DNA of 42,227 bases, from positions 1 through 42,227 of the forward strand of contig JAGXGJ010000137.1 in assembly GCA_024636875.1 (NCBI GenBank), read 5' to 3'. Position numbers and translations under genes: made by a program. The notes below the pieces were generated by a model. It saw only the letters and a program-made list of their open reading frames with translations. It made no database searches and was not told where the DNA came from. Shown here one piece after another: positions 27,956 through 37,830 of the stretch. Positions within the stretch are counted from its first letter, which is position 1, and each line of letters opens with the position of its first letter. Origin of the DNA: Methylococcaceae bacterium. Its GTDB lineage: Bacteria; Pseudomonadota; Gammaproteobacteria; Methylococcales; Methylomonadaceae.

Positions 27956-28813
27956 ATGATTCTGGTTAATGGTGAATATAAGGAACATGTTGAAATTTCG
28001 GATCGTGGATTTCAATATGGTGATGGATTATTTGAAACGATAGCTGTTAATAATGGACAAGCCGTATTTTTTGACCGGCATTTAGATCGGTTGCAAGCAG
28101 GTTGTCAACGTCTTAAAATACCGTTCCCGGGTATTGAGCTTATTGCCCTCGAAGCTAAAACGCTTTGTCAAGATTCGGCCAAGGCTGTTCTTAAACTGAT
28201 ACTGACACGCGGTTCTGGAGGGCGCGGTTATCGTCAACCTGACGCAATTCAGCCAACCCGCGTGTTAAGTTTACATCCATTTCCTTCCTTTCCTGGCGCC
28301 AGTCCGGGAACCTTCAAGTGTGCCTATGAAGAGCAGGGCATAGCCGTCTGTTTTTGTATTACGCGTTTAGGCTTGAATCCTGCATTAGCCGGCATTAAAC
28401 ACCTCAATCGGCTTGAACAGGTGCTGGCGCGGGCTGAATGGAACGATCCCGCTATTCAGGAAGGGATTATGCTGGATATGCATGATCATGTTATAGAAGG
28501 GACAATGAGCAATCTCTTTTATGTTAAAAATGACGCTCTTTATACTGCATCACTCGCGCTTGCTGGCGTCGCCGGGGTGATGCGCGGCATTATTATGGCG
28601 CTATCAGCCAGGCATAATCTCCCGGTTATTGAGCACAGCTTTACTAAAGAGGAATTATTATCGGCTGATGAAGTCTTTATCAGCAATTCAATTATTGGTA
28701 TCTGGCCGGTTAATAAAATCGCGAATACACGTTTTTCAGTAGGATCTAAAACCAGGCAAATACAATTCTGGCTCGATCGATTTAAAAATGAGGTAATTAG
28801 CGGTGCTGAATAA
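27956..28813 (+). CDS. pabC: Aminodeoxychorismate lyase (PLP-dependent, fold type IV)
   Basis: 285-residue enzyme giving p-aminobenzoate for folate. The start is taken as ATG 27956 (MILVNGEYKEHVEISDRGFQYGDGLFETI); a GTG at 27950 lies within the preceding hairpin. The PLP lysine is in AGIKHLNRLEQVLAR and the cofactor phosphate region in EGTMSNLFYV. D-amino acid or branched-chain aminotransferases share the fold, but the position between fabF and mltG is the classical pabC locus. It overlaps mltG by 11 bases. Confidence 0.93.
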   Translation: MILVNGEYKEHVEISDRGFQYGDGLFETIAVNNGQAVFFDRHLDRLQAGCQRLKIPFPGIELIALEAKTLCQDSAKAVLKLILTRGSGGRGYRQPDAIQPTRVLSLHPFPSFPGASPGTFKCAYEEQGIAVCFCITRLGLNPALAGIKHLNRLEQVLARAEWNDPAIQEGIMLDMHDHVIEGTMSNLFYVKNDALYTASLALAGVAGVMRGIIMALSARHNLPVIEHSFTKEELLSADEVFISNSIIGIWPVNKIANTRFSVGSKTRQIQFWLDRFKNEVISGAE

Positions 28814-29858
28814 AATCATCGCTCCTGCCTTATTAACTTTGATCGTTGCCTGTGGTTGGGCGTGGCGGGATTATCAAGGCGCTTTACATACCCCTGTCGT
28901 GGCCGCCGATCCGATTGTTATAGAAATCAACAAGGGTGATTCCTTTAAGCAAATTACCGATAAACTGTTAGCTCAGAATCTGGACTTTAAACCATTCTGG
29001 TTTAAAGTCATGGCTGTTTCGGGAAAAACTATCAAAAAACTTAAAACAGGCGAATACGAGCTGGTTTCCGGTATGACTCTTCAGGACATTTTAACGCTGT
29101 TTGTACAAGGGAAAACCAAACAATATACGATTACTTTCCCTGAAGGCTGGCGTTTTAAGGAAGTACTGCAGGCAATTGAGAAAAACCCCAACCTTAAGCA
29201 CACCTTGAATTACGGTGATTTTGAAGGGTTAAGGACCCGGCTTGTGGCAGATACAAAAGACCCGGCACGCAGCTACGCTGTCCCCGACATTGCTCTAATT
29301 CCTGCATCCATGCAGTCGCCTGAAGGCGCGTTTTTTCCGGACACTTATTTTTTTGAAAAGCATACCTCCGATGTTGCCTTGCTGCAAAGAGCCTACGAAA
29401 AAATGCAGTCAGTATTGCAACAGGAATGGCTCAATAAAGCAGAAGGCCTGCCTTTTAAAACTCCTTATGAAGCCTTGATACTTGCTTCAATTGTAGAAAA
29501 AGAAACCGGGGTGGTTGCCGAGAGGCCCTTGATAGCAGGCGTATTTATTCGCAGATTGCAAAAAGGCATGTTGCTGCAAACCGACCCCACAGTCATTTAT
29601 GGTATGGGTGAAAACTACCAGGGCGATATAGGCTATAAAGATTTAAAAACAGCAACGCCTTACAATACCTATATGAATAAAGGCTTGCCGCCAACGCCGA
29701 TTGCCATGCCTGGACGTGGCGCTATTTATGCAGCCTTGCATCCGGATAAAAGTAATAATGTCTATTTTGTAGCTCGTGGTGACGGGTCGCATGTATTTTC
29801 TTCTACGCTAAAAAATCATAATCTGGCAGTCAATAGTTTTCAAAGGAACAGAAAATGA
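28803..29858 (+). CDS. mltG: Endolytic murein transglycosylase MltG
   Basis: 351-residue inner-membrane enzyme (YceG family) that cuts nascent glycan strands. It starts at GTG 28803, inside the pabC end; the one N-terminal membrane segment is about residues 4-22. A LysM-like region follows (INKGDSFKQITDKLLAQ). The catalytic glutamate is in ASIVEKETG, and the C-terminal QTDPTVIYGMG and YNTYMNKGLPPTPIAMPG are family signatures. It overlaps tmk by 4 bases. Confidence 0.95.
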   Translation: MLNKIIAPALLTLIVACGWAWRDYQGALHTPVVAADPIVIEINKGDSFKQITDKLLAQNLDFKPFWFKVMAVSGKTIKKLKTGEYELVSGMTLQDILTLFVQGKTKQYTITFPEGWRFKEVLQAIEKNPNLKHTLNYGDFEGLRTRLVADTKDPARSYAVPDIALIPASMQSPEGAFFPDTYFFEKHTSDVALLQRAYEKMQSVLQQEWLNKAEGLPFKTPYEALILASIVEKETGVVAERPLIAGVFIRRLQKGMLLQTDPTVIYGMGENYQGDIGYKDLKTATPYNTYMNKGLPPTPIAMPGRGAIYAALHPDKSNNVYFVARGDGSHVFSSTLKNHNLAVNSFQRNRK

Positions 29859-30478
29859 TCAGAGGCAAGTTTATTACGCTGGAAGGGGGGGAAGGAGTCG
29901 GCAAGACTACTAATCTGGCTTTTATAAAGGACTATTTGCAGCAGCATAATATTACTGTTGTTGTCACGCGTGAACCCGGTGGTACAGTGCTGGCTGAAAA
30001 AATACGACATATATTGCTGGACAAGCACAGTGAGGCAATTTCAGAACATGCTGAGTTGTTGCTGATGTTCGCAGCGCGAGCACAGCATATCAAACATGTC
30101 ATTGAACCGGCGTTGGCGCAAGGCAGATGGGTGCTTTGCGATCGTTTTACCGACGCCACTTATGCCTATCAAGGCGGAGGGCGAAATATGCGCAGCAGCA
30201 CTATAGAGTGTCTGGAGAACCTGGTGCAAGGTCCGCTGAGACCGGATTTGACATTGCTGCTGGATGCGCCTGTTGAGATAGGCATAGAGCGGGCCAGGAA
30301 ACGGGGTGCTTTCGATCGCTTCGAAGCTGAAAAAATCAGTTTTTTTGAACAGGTCAGACGAGCTTATTTACTTCAAGCGGAGTTGCATCCGGAGCGCATC
30401 AAACTGATTAAAGCCAACCAACCCCTTGCCGATGTACAAAGAGCGTTGATTGAGGTTATTCACACTTTATTAAGATGA
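29855..30478 (+). CDS. tmk: Thymidylate kinase
   Basis: 207-residue kinase making dTDP from dTMP. The P-loop EGGEGVGKTT (about residues 9-18), TREPGGT and DRFTDATYAYQGGGR are family signatures; the LID segment includes RARKRGAFDRFE. It is joined to mltG and holB by ATGA overlaps on both sides. Confidence 0.97.
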   Translation: MIRGKFITLEGGEGVGKTTNLAFIKDYLQQHNITVVVTREPGGTVLAEKIRHILLDKHSEAISEHAELLLMFAARAQHIKHVIEPALAQGRWVLCDRFTDATYAYQGGGRNMRSSTIECLENLVQGPLRPDLTLLLDAPVEIGIERARKRGAFDRFEAEKISFFEQVRRAYLLQAELHPERIKLIKANQPLADVQRALIEVIHTLLR

Positions 30479-31455
30479 CATTACTACCCTGGCAGCAAAA
30501 AAACTGGGATCAACTCTGCAATTACAGGGTGCAGAATCGTGTTCCCCAGGCTTTACTCATCACCGGTAGTAAAGGCTTGGGCAAGCAGAACCTGGCCAAT
30601 CAGTATGCCGGTTCCCTGCTTTGTGAAAAAAAACTGGACAATGGTTTCGCTTGTGGACACTGTCACAGCTGTTTGCTGTTGAATGCAGCGACTCATCCGG
30701 ATTTTATGCAAATACAGCCTGATGAAACCAAAACAGCCATAACGATTGACCAGATTCGCAGTCTGGTCACGAAACTAACTTTAAAGCCGCAGTTTGAAAG
30801 GTACCGCGTAGTCATTGTCAATCCCGCCGATAAAATGAACAATGCAGCGGCTAATGCGTTTCTGAAATGCCTTGAAGAACCCGCACAGCGCACTGTAATT
30901 ATCCTGGTTACCGATAAACCGGCGGCGTTGCCTGCAACTATCGTCAGTCGCTGCCAGAAGCTCGCCGTTGCCAGACCCGATAAAGAAATTGTCTGCTCCT
31001 GGTTAAAACAGCAGGAGGTACAGGATGATCCCGAGTTGTTATTCGGATTGGCGCAGGGTTCACCTTTACTGGCTTTGCGCTACGCTAACGAGAAAATATT
31101 GACATTGCGTAATGACTGTTTCAAGGCGTGGCTGGATATTGCGAAGCAGCGCAGCCATCCGGTTATTGTCGCCGAAAATTGGCATAAATTACCGGAATCA
31201 CTGCTAATACCCTGGATTGCCTCCTGGATTATCGATTTGATCAAGTGTTGTTATCAAATAAAAGCTGACAACTGTTATAATTATGACCTGATAGAAGCCT
31301 TGCAAGAATTGTCTCAACAAATAGAGGTAAAAGGGCTTTATGAATTCTATGATTTATTGCTGAAGAGCCGGCAACTTCTGGACACCCCAATTAATAAGCA
31401 CACAATGTTTGAAGAAATTTTAATAAAATGGTTTGAACTTAACCAGCGTAAATGA
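30475..31455 (+). CDS. holB: DNA polymerase III delta' subunit
   Basis: 326-residue clamp-loader subunit. The phosphate loop is degenerate (GSKGLGKQNL), as expected for the non-hydrolysing delta' subunit. A zinc-binding set of four cysteines (CEKK...CGHCHSC, about residues 50-67) and the SRC motif (TIVSRCQ) are present. It lies between tmk and pilZ with 4-base overlaps, the usual gammaproteobacterial order. Confidence 0.95.
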   Translation: MTLLPWQQKNWDQLCNYRVQNRVPQALLITGSKGLGKQNLANQYAGSLLCEKKLDNGFACGHCHSCLLLNAATHPDFMQIQPDETKTAITIDQIRSLVTKLTLKPQFERYRVVIVNPADKMNNAAANAFLKCLEEPAQRTVIILVTDKPAALPATIVSRCQKLAVARPDKEIVCSWLKQQEVQDDPELLFGLAQGSPLLALRYANEKILTLRNDCFKAWLDIAKQRSHPVIVAENWHKLPESLLIPWIASWIIDLIKCCYQIKADNCYNYDLIEALQELSQQIEVKGLYEFYDLLLKSRQLLDTPINKHTMFEEILIKWFELNQRK

Positions 31456-31808
31456 CTATGTCAGAACCAGCGCCAAGACAGGGCATATTGACACTTTCAA
31501 TTAAAGACAAGAGCGCCTTATATGCAGCCTACATGCCTTTTGTTACTAATGGAGGATTGTTTATTCCGACTAACCGTGACTATGAAATGGGACAGGAAGT
31601 ATTCATGCTGCTAAATCTGATGGAAGAGACTGAACGGCTACCCATAGTTGGCAAAGTAGTCTGGAAAACACCGCCCAGTTCGGGAGGTTACAGGGCTAGC
31701 GGCATTGGTGTGCAGTTCAGTGAACAGGAAGGCGGTGTAGCGCGCAGTAAAATAGAAAACTATTTGGCCGGCGCTTTAGGGTCTGACCGGTCAACCCATA
31801 CCATGTGA
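31452..31808 (+). CDS. pilZ: PilZ domain protein of the type IV pilus system
   Basis: 118-residue PilZ protein. The blocks YMPFVTNGGLFIPTNR and EVFMLLNLMEE match the Pseudomonas/Xanthomonas PilZ group, which is needed for type IV pilus biogenesis. The RxxxR cyclic-di-GMP motif in front of the domain is not seen, as in that group, so it probably works by protein contacts with the pilus ATPase and FimX. Its start ATGA overlaps holB; tatD follows 10 bases later. Confidence 0.92.
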   Translation: MTMSEPAPRQGILTLSIKDKSALYAAYMPFVTNGGLFIPTNRDYEMGQEVFMLLNLMEETERLPIVGKVVWKTPPSSGGYRASGIGVQFSEQEGGVARSKIENYLAGALGSDRSTHTM

Positions 31809-31818
31809 CTACCTGATT

Positions 31819-32598
31819 ATGCTGATTGACTCACATTGTCACCTTGATCGAATTGATCTGAAACCCTATCAAAATGATTTTGCCTGTTTCATGCAAGCAG
31901 CTGAAGCCAGTCAAATTGAACATCTGTTATGTATAGCGATTGATCTGGAGTCCTACCCGGCGATGCTGGCTTTGGTTGCCGGTTTCCGGCAGATATCCGT
32001 AACCGTCGGCGTCCATCCGAATGTTCAGGATTGCAAGGATCCCGGTGTCGATGAACTCATTGCTTTAGGTCAGCCCGACAATGTCATTGGCATAGGCGAG
32101 ACCGGCCTGGATTATTTTAGGAGCGAAGGCGACCTGTCGTGGCAACAGCAACGTTTCAGAAATCATATCCGCGCAGCAAAGACGTTAAAAAAGCCCTTGA
32201 TTATTCATACGCGCGCCGCCAAACAGGATACCTTGCGCATCCTGGAAGAAGAGGGCGCCAGTGAAACAGGAGGCATCATTCACTGCTTTACCGAGGACTG
32301 GGAATTTGCCAAAAAAGCGCTGGATTTGAATTTTTATATTTCCTTCTCCGGTATTGTCACCTTTAACAGTGCGAAAGATATCAAGGAAGCGGCGAAAAAA
32401 GTACCCGCCGGCCGGTTTCTTATTGAAACCGATTCGCCTTATTTGGCGCCAGTACCCTTCCGGGGCAGACCAAACTATCCAATTTACGTGCGCTATGTGG
32501 CGGAACACCTGGCTGAATTGCGTGGCATATCGATAAACAAGATCGCGGACCTGTCCACTGAGAATTTTTATACTTTATTCAAACTGAAGCCTCTGTAA
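31819..32598 (+). CDS. TatD family metal-dependent hydrolase (YcfH-like)
   Basis: 259-residue TIM-barrel hydrolase of the TatD family, with deoxyribonuclease activity reported for several members. Metal ligands are visible: HxH in DSHCHLD (His6 and His8), Glu in GETGLDYF, His in IIHTRAAK, His in GIIHCFTED and Asp in ETDSPYLAP. It closely resembles E. coli YcfH and has the same position after holB. It ends the pabC-to-tatD operon. Confidence 0.95.
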   Translation: MLIDSHCHLDRIDLKPYQNDFACFMQAAEASQIEHLLCIAIDLESYPAMLALVAGFRQISVTVGVHPNVQDCKDPGVDELIALGQPDNVIGIGETGLDYFRSEGDLSWQQQRFRNHIRAAKTLKKPLIIHTRAAKQDTLRILEEEGASETGGIIHCFTEDWEFAKKALDLNFYISFSGIVTFNSAKDIKEAAKKVPAGRFLIETDSPYLAPVPFRGRPNYPIYVRYVAEHLAELRGISINKIADLSTENFYTLFKLKPL

Positions 32599-32919
32599 TA
32601 TTTGCCATATTTCCAGTGTGTTGGCTATCTCGCTGATAAAAGACGGTCAAATCTTGAAAAAGTATACACACAACAGAAGCGCAGCATTCACCTGTAAGCT
32701 ATGGATCAGAATTCAACCACTGCTTACCCGTCCGGTGAAAGTGACTTCTTTTCAAACTAATGATTTTACAGTCCCTGTCGTGAGCTGAAGTTTTTTAGGC
32801 TAAAGGAAACGCATCCGTTGCTGTTGCTCGCTGTCAATGCGAATGTTTGGTTGCCAACCGGCAGACGATCAGAATAAACAGCCAGCAGCAGCAATATTCA
32901 ATAATCTGATAATACTGAA
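32599..32919. other. Intergenic region between tatD and the thioesterase gene
   Basis: About 320 bases with no credible open frame on either strand, no clear terminator and no strong promoter. An AT-rich stretch just before the next gene (AATATTCAATAATCTGATAAT, split around 32890-32911) may contain its promoter. Nothing else was recognised. Confidence 0.4.
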
Positions 32920-33417
32920 ATGAAAAAACAAGAAAAATCCCTAACGATGACTGTGTTAATGACGCCTGATATGGCGAATTTTTCAGGCAATGTGCATGGC
33001 GGCTCTTTATTAAAATTACTGGATCAGGTGGCTTATGCCTGTGCGGCGAAATATTGTAAAAATTATGTGGTGACGGCAGCGCTTGATCAGGTTTTTTTTA
33101 AACAACAGGTAAATGTGGGTGAGCTGGTGACTTTTTATGCCCATGTTAATCATGTCGGCCGGTCATCGATGGAAATCGGCGTAAAAGTGGTTGCTGAAGA
33201 TTTACGGACGGATGTAAAAAGACATACCACTTCGTGTTACTTTACGATGGTGGCAATCGATGAACAGGGAAAATCCATTGAAGTGCCCAGATTACAATTG
33301 GAAACAGAAGCAGAAAAAAAACATTATCAAGAGGCAGAAGTCCGCAAAAAATTGCGTCAGGAAAGTTTGGAGAAAAATCGCGCTTTAGCTGTTGAACTAT
33401 CAGAAAATGAGTTCTAG
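32920..33417 (+). CDS. Acyl-CoA thioesterase, hotdog fold
   Basis: 165-residue single hotdog-fold thioesterase of the YciA/ACOT group. The segment NFSGNVHGGSLLKLLDQVAYACAAKY carries the active-site region (NxxGxxHGGxLLxxxD), and TAALDQVFFKQQVNVGELV and VGRSSMEIGVKV follow. The C-terminal 35 residues are a charged helix. The parC GTG follows the stop with no gap, so the two are probably co-transcribed. The acyl specificity cannot be read from the sequence. Confidence 0.92.
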   Translation: MKKQEKSLTMTVLMTPDMANFSGNVHGGSLLKLLDQVAYACAAKYCKNYVVTAALDQVFFKQQVNVGELVTFYAHVNHVGRSSMEIGVKVVAEDLRTDVKRHTTSCYFTMVAIDEQGKSIEVPRLQLETEAEKKHYQEAEVRKKLRQESLEKNRALAVELSENEF

Positions 33418-35649
33418 GTGGGATTGCAGGAAAATTTTGAACAACTGCCCTTAAAGGATTTTGTCGAGAAAGCTTATCTGGATTATTCCATGTATGTGAT
33501 CCTTGACCGGGCTTTGCCGCACATTGCCGATGGCTTGAAGCCGGTGCAGCGGCGTATAGTTTATGCCATGTCTGAACTGGGTTTAACGGCCCTGGCCAAG
33601 TATAAAAAATCCGCCAGAACAGTCGGGGACGTGCTGGGGAAATATCATCCGCACGGTGATTCCGCGTGTTATGAAGCTATGGTGTTGATGGCGCAGAATT
33701 TCTCTTACCGCTACCCGCTGATTGATGGACAGGGGAACTGGGGCTCGCCGGATGACCCCAAATCCTTTGCCGCCATGCGCTATACCGAATCACGCCTGAC
33801 CGCTTACGCGAATACCCTGCTTAGTGAATTGGGGCAGGGCACAGTCGAGTGGTCGGATAACTTTGATGCGACTTTAAAAGAGCCGCTGTTATTGCCGGCA
33901 AGATTGCCGAATATCCTGCTTAATGGCACGATGGGTATTGCTGTGGGCATGGCGACGGATATACCGCCGCATAATCTTCGGGAAGTGGCAAACGCCTGTA
34001 TCCAGTTACTGGATGAACCTGACAGCACCCTGGAAACCCTGTTCAATTACATCAAGGGCCCTGATTATCCGACCAGCGCTGAAATCGTCACTGCTGCCGA
34101 GGATATACAGAAAATGTACATCAATGGCGGCGGCTCGATAAAAATGCGGGCTATCTATGAGCAGGAAGACGGCAATATCGTCATCACCGCTCTGCCGCAT
34201 CAGGTTTCCGGGGCCAAATTGATGGAGCAGATTGCGGCGCAAATGCTGGCGAAAAAATTGCCGATGATCGAAGATCTGAGGGATGAATCCGATCATGAAA
34301 ATCCTACCCGTTTATTGATCATTCCAAAGTCCAGACGTGTCGATGCCGATGCCGTGATGTCGCATTTATTCGCCACCACCGATCTGGAAAAAAGCTATCG
34401 CGTTAATATGAACATGATAGGCATGGATGGCAGGCCGCAGGTTAAAGGACTCAGGGAAATTCTCGTGGAATGGCTGGCATTTCGCACCGAAACCGTGCGG
34501 CGGCGTTTACAGCATCGGCTGGATAAAGTGCTGGCCCGGCTGCACATACTCGATGGCTTGCTAATCGCCTATCTGAATATTGATGAAGTCATCGCCATTA
34601 TTCGCAGTGAAGAATATCCCAAGCCGGTGTTGATGGCACGCTTTGGTCTTACCGATGTTCAGGCCGAAGCGATACTGGAGTTAAAATTAAGACATCTGGC
34701 CAAGCTGGAAGAGATGAAAATCCGTGGTGAACAGAATGCGCTGGAAAAAGAGCGTGCTGCACTGGAAAAAACCCTGGGTTCCCGGCTTTTATTAAATCGT
34801 CTGATCAGAAAAGAAATCGAGCGTGATGCCGAGCAATATGGCGATGACCGCCGTTCGCCGATTGTTGCAAGAGTGGCAGCGCAGGCACTGGAAACTACCG
34901 CCTTAATAAGCAATGAACCCTTAACCATTATTCTGTCACAGAAAGGCTGGATAAGAGCGGCCAAAGGTCATGATATTGATGTGGAAACTTTAAGCTATCG
35001 TTCAGGGGACGGTTTTCTGGATGCCGTGAAAAGCAGATCGACGCAGCCCGTTTATATACTTGATTCCACGGGCCGCGCTTACAGTACCTCTGCCCATGAT
35101 CTGCCTTCGGCGAGAACGCAGGGCGAACCTTTAACCGGACGGCTTAATCCGCCTGCGGGTTCACTGTTTACCCATTTGCTTGGCGGCAATCCTGATGACT
35201 GGTATGTGCTTGCCAGCCATTTTGGCTATGGCTTCAGAGTCCAGCTAAAAGAATTATTTTGTAAAAACAAGGCTGGTAAATTGCTGATTACGCTGCCCGC
35301 TGGCGCGAAAGTCCTAAAACCCGCTCCGATACTCAATGAGTCTGATTTGCTCGCCGTCGTTACCTTGCAGGGCCGGCTATTGATATTTCCAGTGGCCGAT
35401 TTACCTGCTTTGGCGCGCGGCAAAGGCAATAAACTGATACAGATTCCTGCTGCTGATCTGACATCCGGCAAGGACACTGTGATTGCGGTACTGGCGATAC
35501 CTGAACAAAGCTCATTAAAGGTGGTATCAGGCAAGCGATTTTTAACCTTGAAAGCAGCGGATATAGAGCATTATTCCGGCAGCCGCGCCAACAGAGGGAT
35601 AGGCTTGCCCAGAGGCTTTCAGCGCGTTGATGGTTTGGAGCGTGATTAG
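33418..35649 (+). CDS. parC: DNA topoisomerase IV subunit A
   Basis: 743-residue subunit that cuts and rejoins DNA to decatenate chromosomes. The active Tyr122 is in [10 protein letters not shown]. The quinolone-determining region keeps the usual Ser82 and Glu86 ([12 protein letters not shown]), so no resistance change is seen there. The length and the C-terminal pattern identify ParC rather than GyrA. It starts at GTG directly after the thioesterase stop. parE is not in the window. Confidence 0.96.
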   Translation: MGLQENFEQLPLKDFVEKAYLDYSMYVILDRALPHIADGLKPVQRRIVYAMSELGLTALAKYKKSARTVGDVLGKYHPHGDSACYEAMVLMAQNFSYRYPLIDGQGNWGSPDDPKSFAAMRYTESRLTAYANTLLSELGQGTVEWSDNFDATLKEPLLLPARLPNILLNGTMGIAVGMATDIPPHNLREVANACIQLLDEPDSTLETLFNYIKGPDYPTSAEIVTAAEDIQKMYINGGGSIKMRAIYEQEDGNIVITALPHQVSGAKLMEQIAAQMLAKKLPMIEDLRDESDHENPTRLLIIPKSRRVDADAVMSHLFATTDLEKSYRVNMNMIGMDGRPQVKGLREILVEWLAFRTETVRRRLQHRLDKVLARLHILDGLLIAYLNIDEVIAIIRSEEYPKPVLMARFGLTDVQAEAILELKLRHLAKLEEMKIRGEQNALEKERAALEKTLGSRLLLNRLIRKEIERDAEQYGDDRRSPIVARVAAQALETTALISNEPLTIILSQKGWIRAAKGHDIDVETLSYRSGDGFLDAVKSRSTQPVYILDSTGRAYSTSAHDLPSARTQGEPLTGRLNPPAGSLFTHLLGGNPDDWYVLASHFGYGFRVQLKELFCKNKAGKLLITLPAGAKVLKPAPILNESDLLAVVTLQGRLLIFPVADLPALARGKGNKLIQIPAADLTSGKDTVIAVLAIPEQSSLKVVSGKRFLTLKAADIEHYSGSRANRGIGLPRGFQRVDGLERD

Positions 35650-35809
35650 ACAGACGCTGCTTCAGGTGAGAATCAAGCCTGATTTATAGTATTTACAGCC
35701 AGGTAATTGACTAAAAGTCTTGTAAAAAATTATCTGACATCCACGAACTTGAATAATAGGGGAACTGATTTACCCTTCTGTACCAGACAAATTGAGGTAT
35801 ATTTATAAT

Positions 35810-35840
35810 CCTTTTCATTCATCCTTTTCATTCATCCTTT
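35810..35840 (+). repeat. 13-bp direct repeat in the rhlE leader
   Basis: CCTTTTCATTCAT occurs twice in tandem at 35810-35822 and 35823-35835, followed by a partial CCTTT. It begins right after a TATAAT (35804-35809) that may be the -10 of the helicase promoter, so the repeat would lie across the transcript start and early leader. No good -35 is visible. Confidence 0.8.
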
Positions 35841-35896
35841 ACACAGTGCTGCAAGACATAAATCGACAGCAGCCTTTCAATTGAGACCCCATTACT

Positions 35897-37159
35897 ATGC
35901 CATTTTCCAAACTCGGATTATCTGATCCGCTCCTGCGTGCTATCGCAGAAGCCGGTTATTCTACGCCGTCCCCAATTCAATTACAGGCCATTCCCGCAGT
36001 TTTGAAGGGGCACGATCTACTGGCTGCAGCCCAGACCGGCACGGGAAAAACCGCAGGCTTTGCATTACCCATTCTGCATCGATTATCGCTGAAGGCTTAC
36101 GGTAATCATCGTCCGATCAGGGTGTTGATATTAACGCCAACCCGCGAGCTTGCGGCTCAAGTCGGTGAGTCGGTCAGCAAGTACGGAGCGCACTTGCATC
36201 CCCGCTTAAAAACTGAAGTCGTATTTGGCGGGGTAAAAATAAATCCGCAGATGATGCGTTTAAGAGGCGGCGTCGATGTGCTGGTAGCGACGCCAGGCCG
36301 GCTGCTGGATTTGGTCAATCAAAATGCAGTCAAACTGGATAAAGTGGAAACACTGGTCCTGGATGAAGCAGACCGTATGCTGGATATGGGCTTTATACGC
36401 GATATTCGCAAACTTATCGCCTTGCTCCCGAAAAAGCGCCAAAACCTGTTGTTTTCAGCGACTTTCTCAGAGGATATCCGCAAGCTTACTACCGGTTTGC
36501 TGGTTAATCCGGTAAAAATCGAAGTGGCGGCTCGCAATACTGCCGCAGAAATGGTTGAACAAATAGCTTTTCTCTGCAATAAGGCCAACAAAACCGAGTT
36601 GCTTTGTCATTTGATAAAAACCAATAATTGGCAACAGGTGTTAGTGTTTACCAGCACAAAACACGGCGCCAATCGACTGACTGAAAAACTCAACAAGTTT
36701 GACATTAAAGCCGCCGCTATTCATGGCAATAAAAGTCAGGGCGCGAGAACCGGCGCCTTGGCAGGTTTCAAGGCGGGTGAAATCAGGGTGCTGGTGGCTA
36801 CCGATGTGGCGGCGCGAGGCATTGATATTGCGCTACTGCCGCATGTGGTTAATTTTGAACTGCCCCGATCACCTGCAGATTATGTGCATAGAATTGGGCG
36901 AACAGGACGTGCGGGGGAGGCAGGGCAGGCAGTATCTTTGGTGTCACATGATGAATACAGCGCTTTGCGCCTGATTGAAAAGCTGATTGGCGCAGCGATT
37001 AAACGCGAACAGATTGCCGGTTTCGAAGCCTCCGAGGTCGCACCGCCGGCGCCTCCCGAGGCGCCGCGCGCGCAACGGCCCGGAAGCAATGCCAAGCGCT
37101 CGCCAAAACCTTCCGGCAATCAAACAACGATTAAACACCGGCCAGGAAGAGCTGTTTAG
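35897..37159 (+). CDS. rhlE: DEAD-box RNA helicase, RhlE type
   Basis: 420-residue ATP-dependent RNA helicase. The Q motif ([14 protein letters not shown]), Walker A AQTGTGKT (about residues 45-52), [19 protein letters not shown] at 156-159, SAT and HRIGRTGR are in order. The basic, proline- and alanine-rich tail after residue 380 is typical of RhlE. A 247-base AT-rich leader region with a short tandem repeat precedes it. The next gene is convergent, 22 bases away. Confidence 0.93.
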   Translation: MPFSKLGLSDPLLRAIAEAGYSTPSPIQLQAIPAVLKGHDLLAAAQTGTGKTAGFALPILHRLSLKAYGNHRPIRVLILTPTRELAAQVGESVSKYGAHLHPRLKTEVVFGGVKINPQMMRLRGGVDVLVATPGRLLDLVNQNAVKLDKVETLVLDEADRMLDMGFIRDIRKLIALLPKKRQNLLFSATFSEDIRKLTTGLLVNPVKIEVAARNTAAEMVEQIAFLCNKANKTELLCHLIKTNNWQQVLVFTSTKHGANRLTEKLNKFDIKAAAIHGNKSQGARTGALAGFKAGEIRVLVATDVAARGIDIALLPHVVNFELPRSPADYVHRIGRTGRAGEAGQAVSLVSHDEYSALRLIEKLIGAAIKREQIAGFEASEVAPPAPPEAPRAQRPGSNAKRSPKPSGNQTTIKHRPGRAV

Positions 37160-37181
37160 GAATGGGAAAGTGTTCAGAGGC

Positions 37182-37757
37182 TTAAAACTTATTACTGTCG
37201 TCAGGGTTATATTTATCCGCCAACTGCAGTAACACAATAACAGCACCGGTACCTCCGTTTTTGGGTGAAGCAGAACAAAAAGCCTGAACGTCTTTATGTT
37301 GCCGCAGCCACAAGTTAAGATTATTCTTTAGAACAGGGTAGTTGTCAGCTGAACGATAGCCTTTGCCGTGAACGATATGCACACAGCGGCAACCGTCTTC
37401 GACACAGCTACGTAAAAAGTGCAGCAGTTGCCGTTGAGCTTCATTACTGTTCAGGCCATGCAGATCAATTTCTGCATCAATGCCAAAATAACCCCGGCGT
37501 AATTTTTTTAATACATTGTTTTGCAAACCCGGTGCGATAAAGCTCAGGCTATCTTCAAGTCCGACCTTTTCAACTTCAATTGCTGCAGCACCTGATTTCC
37601 AGGCAGCAGCATAGGAATCAGCGCTTATAGCTACAGGGTAAGGCCTGGGTTTGTTTTCCGGCGTTAACAAGACTTTATCGCTTATCACTGAGCGCACTTT
37701 ACCTATGGTATGCCGGAATAGTTCACTGTCTTCTGAGGTTAGTGTTTTTTTTGCCAC
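37182..37757 (-). CDS. Smr-domain endonuclease family protein
   Basis: 191-residue protein with a C-terminal Smr domain (about residues 95-180): DLHGLN, then VHIVHGKG and the QAFCSASPKNGGTGAVIV block. The N-terminal KKTLTSEDSELFRHTIG and the KKLRRGYF segment before the domain resemble E. coli SmrA and SmrB. SmrB cuts mRNA at collided ribosomes; the function of this one is inferred only. The start is GTG at 37757 (MAKKTL); it is divergent from surE across 73 bases. Confidence 0.9.
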   Translation of the reverse strand: MAKKTLTSEDSELFRHTIGKVRSVISDKVLLTPENKPRPYPVAISADSYAAAWKSGAAAIEVEKVGLEDSLSFIAPGLQNNVLKKLRRGYFGIDAEIDLHGLNSNEAQRQLLHFLRSCVEDGCRCVHIVHGKGYRSADNYPVLKNNLNLWLRQHKDVQAFCSASPKNGGTGAVIVLLQLADKYNPDDSNKF

Positions 37758-37830
37758 GAAAGCTGATTTTGTTGTGTATTGTTGCTAAGATGATCAATTT
37801 TATAGCTTATTCGGCTTCAGGGCGAATATA

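Noticed and set aside
33660-33680. Quinolone-resistance change in parC
   Set aside because: The residues at the key positions, Ser82 and Glu86, are the usual susceptible-type ones.
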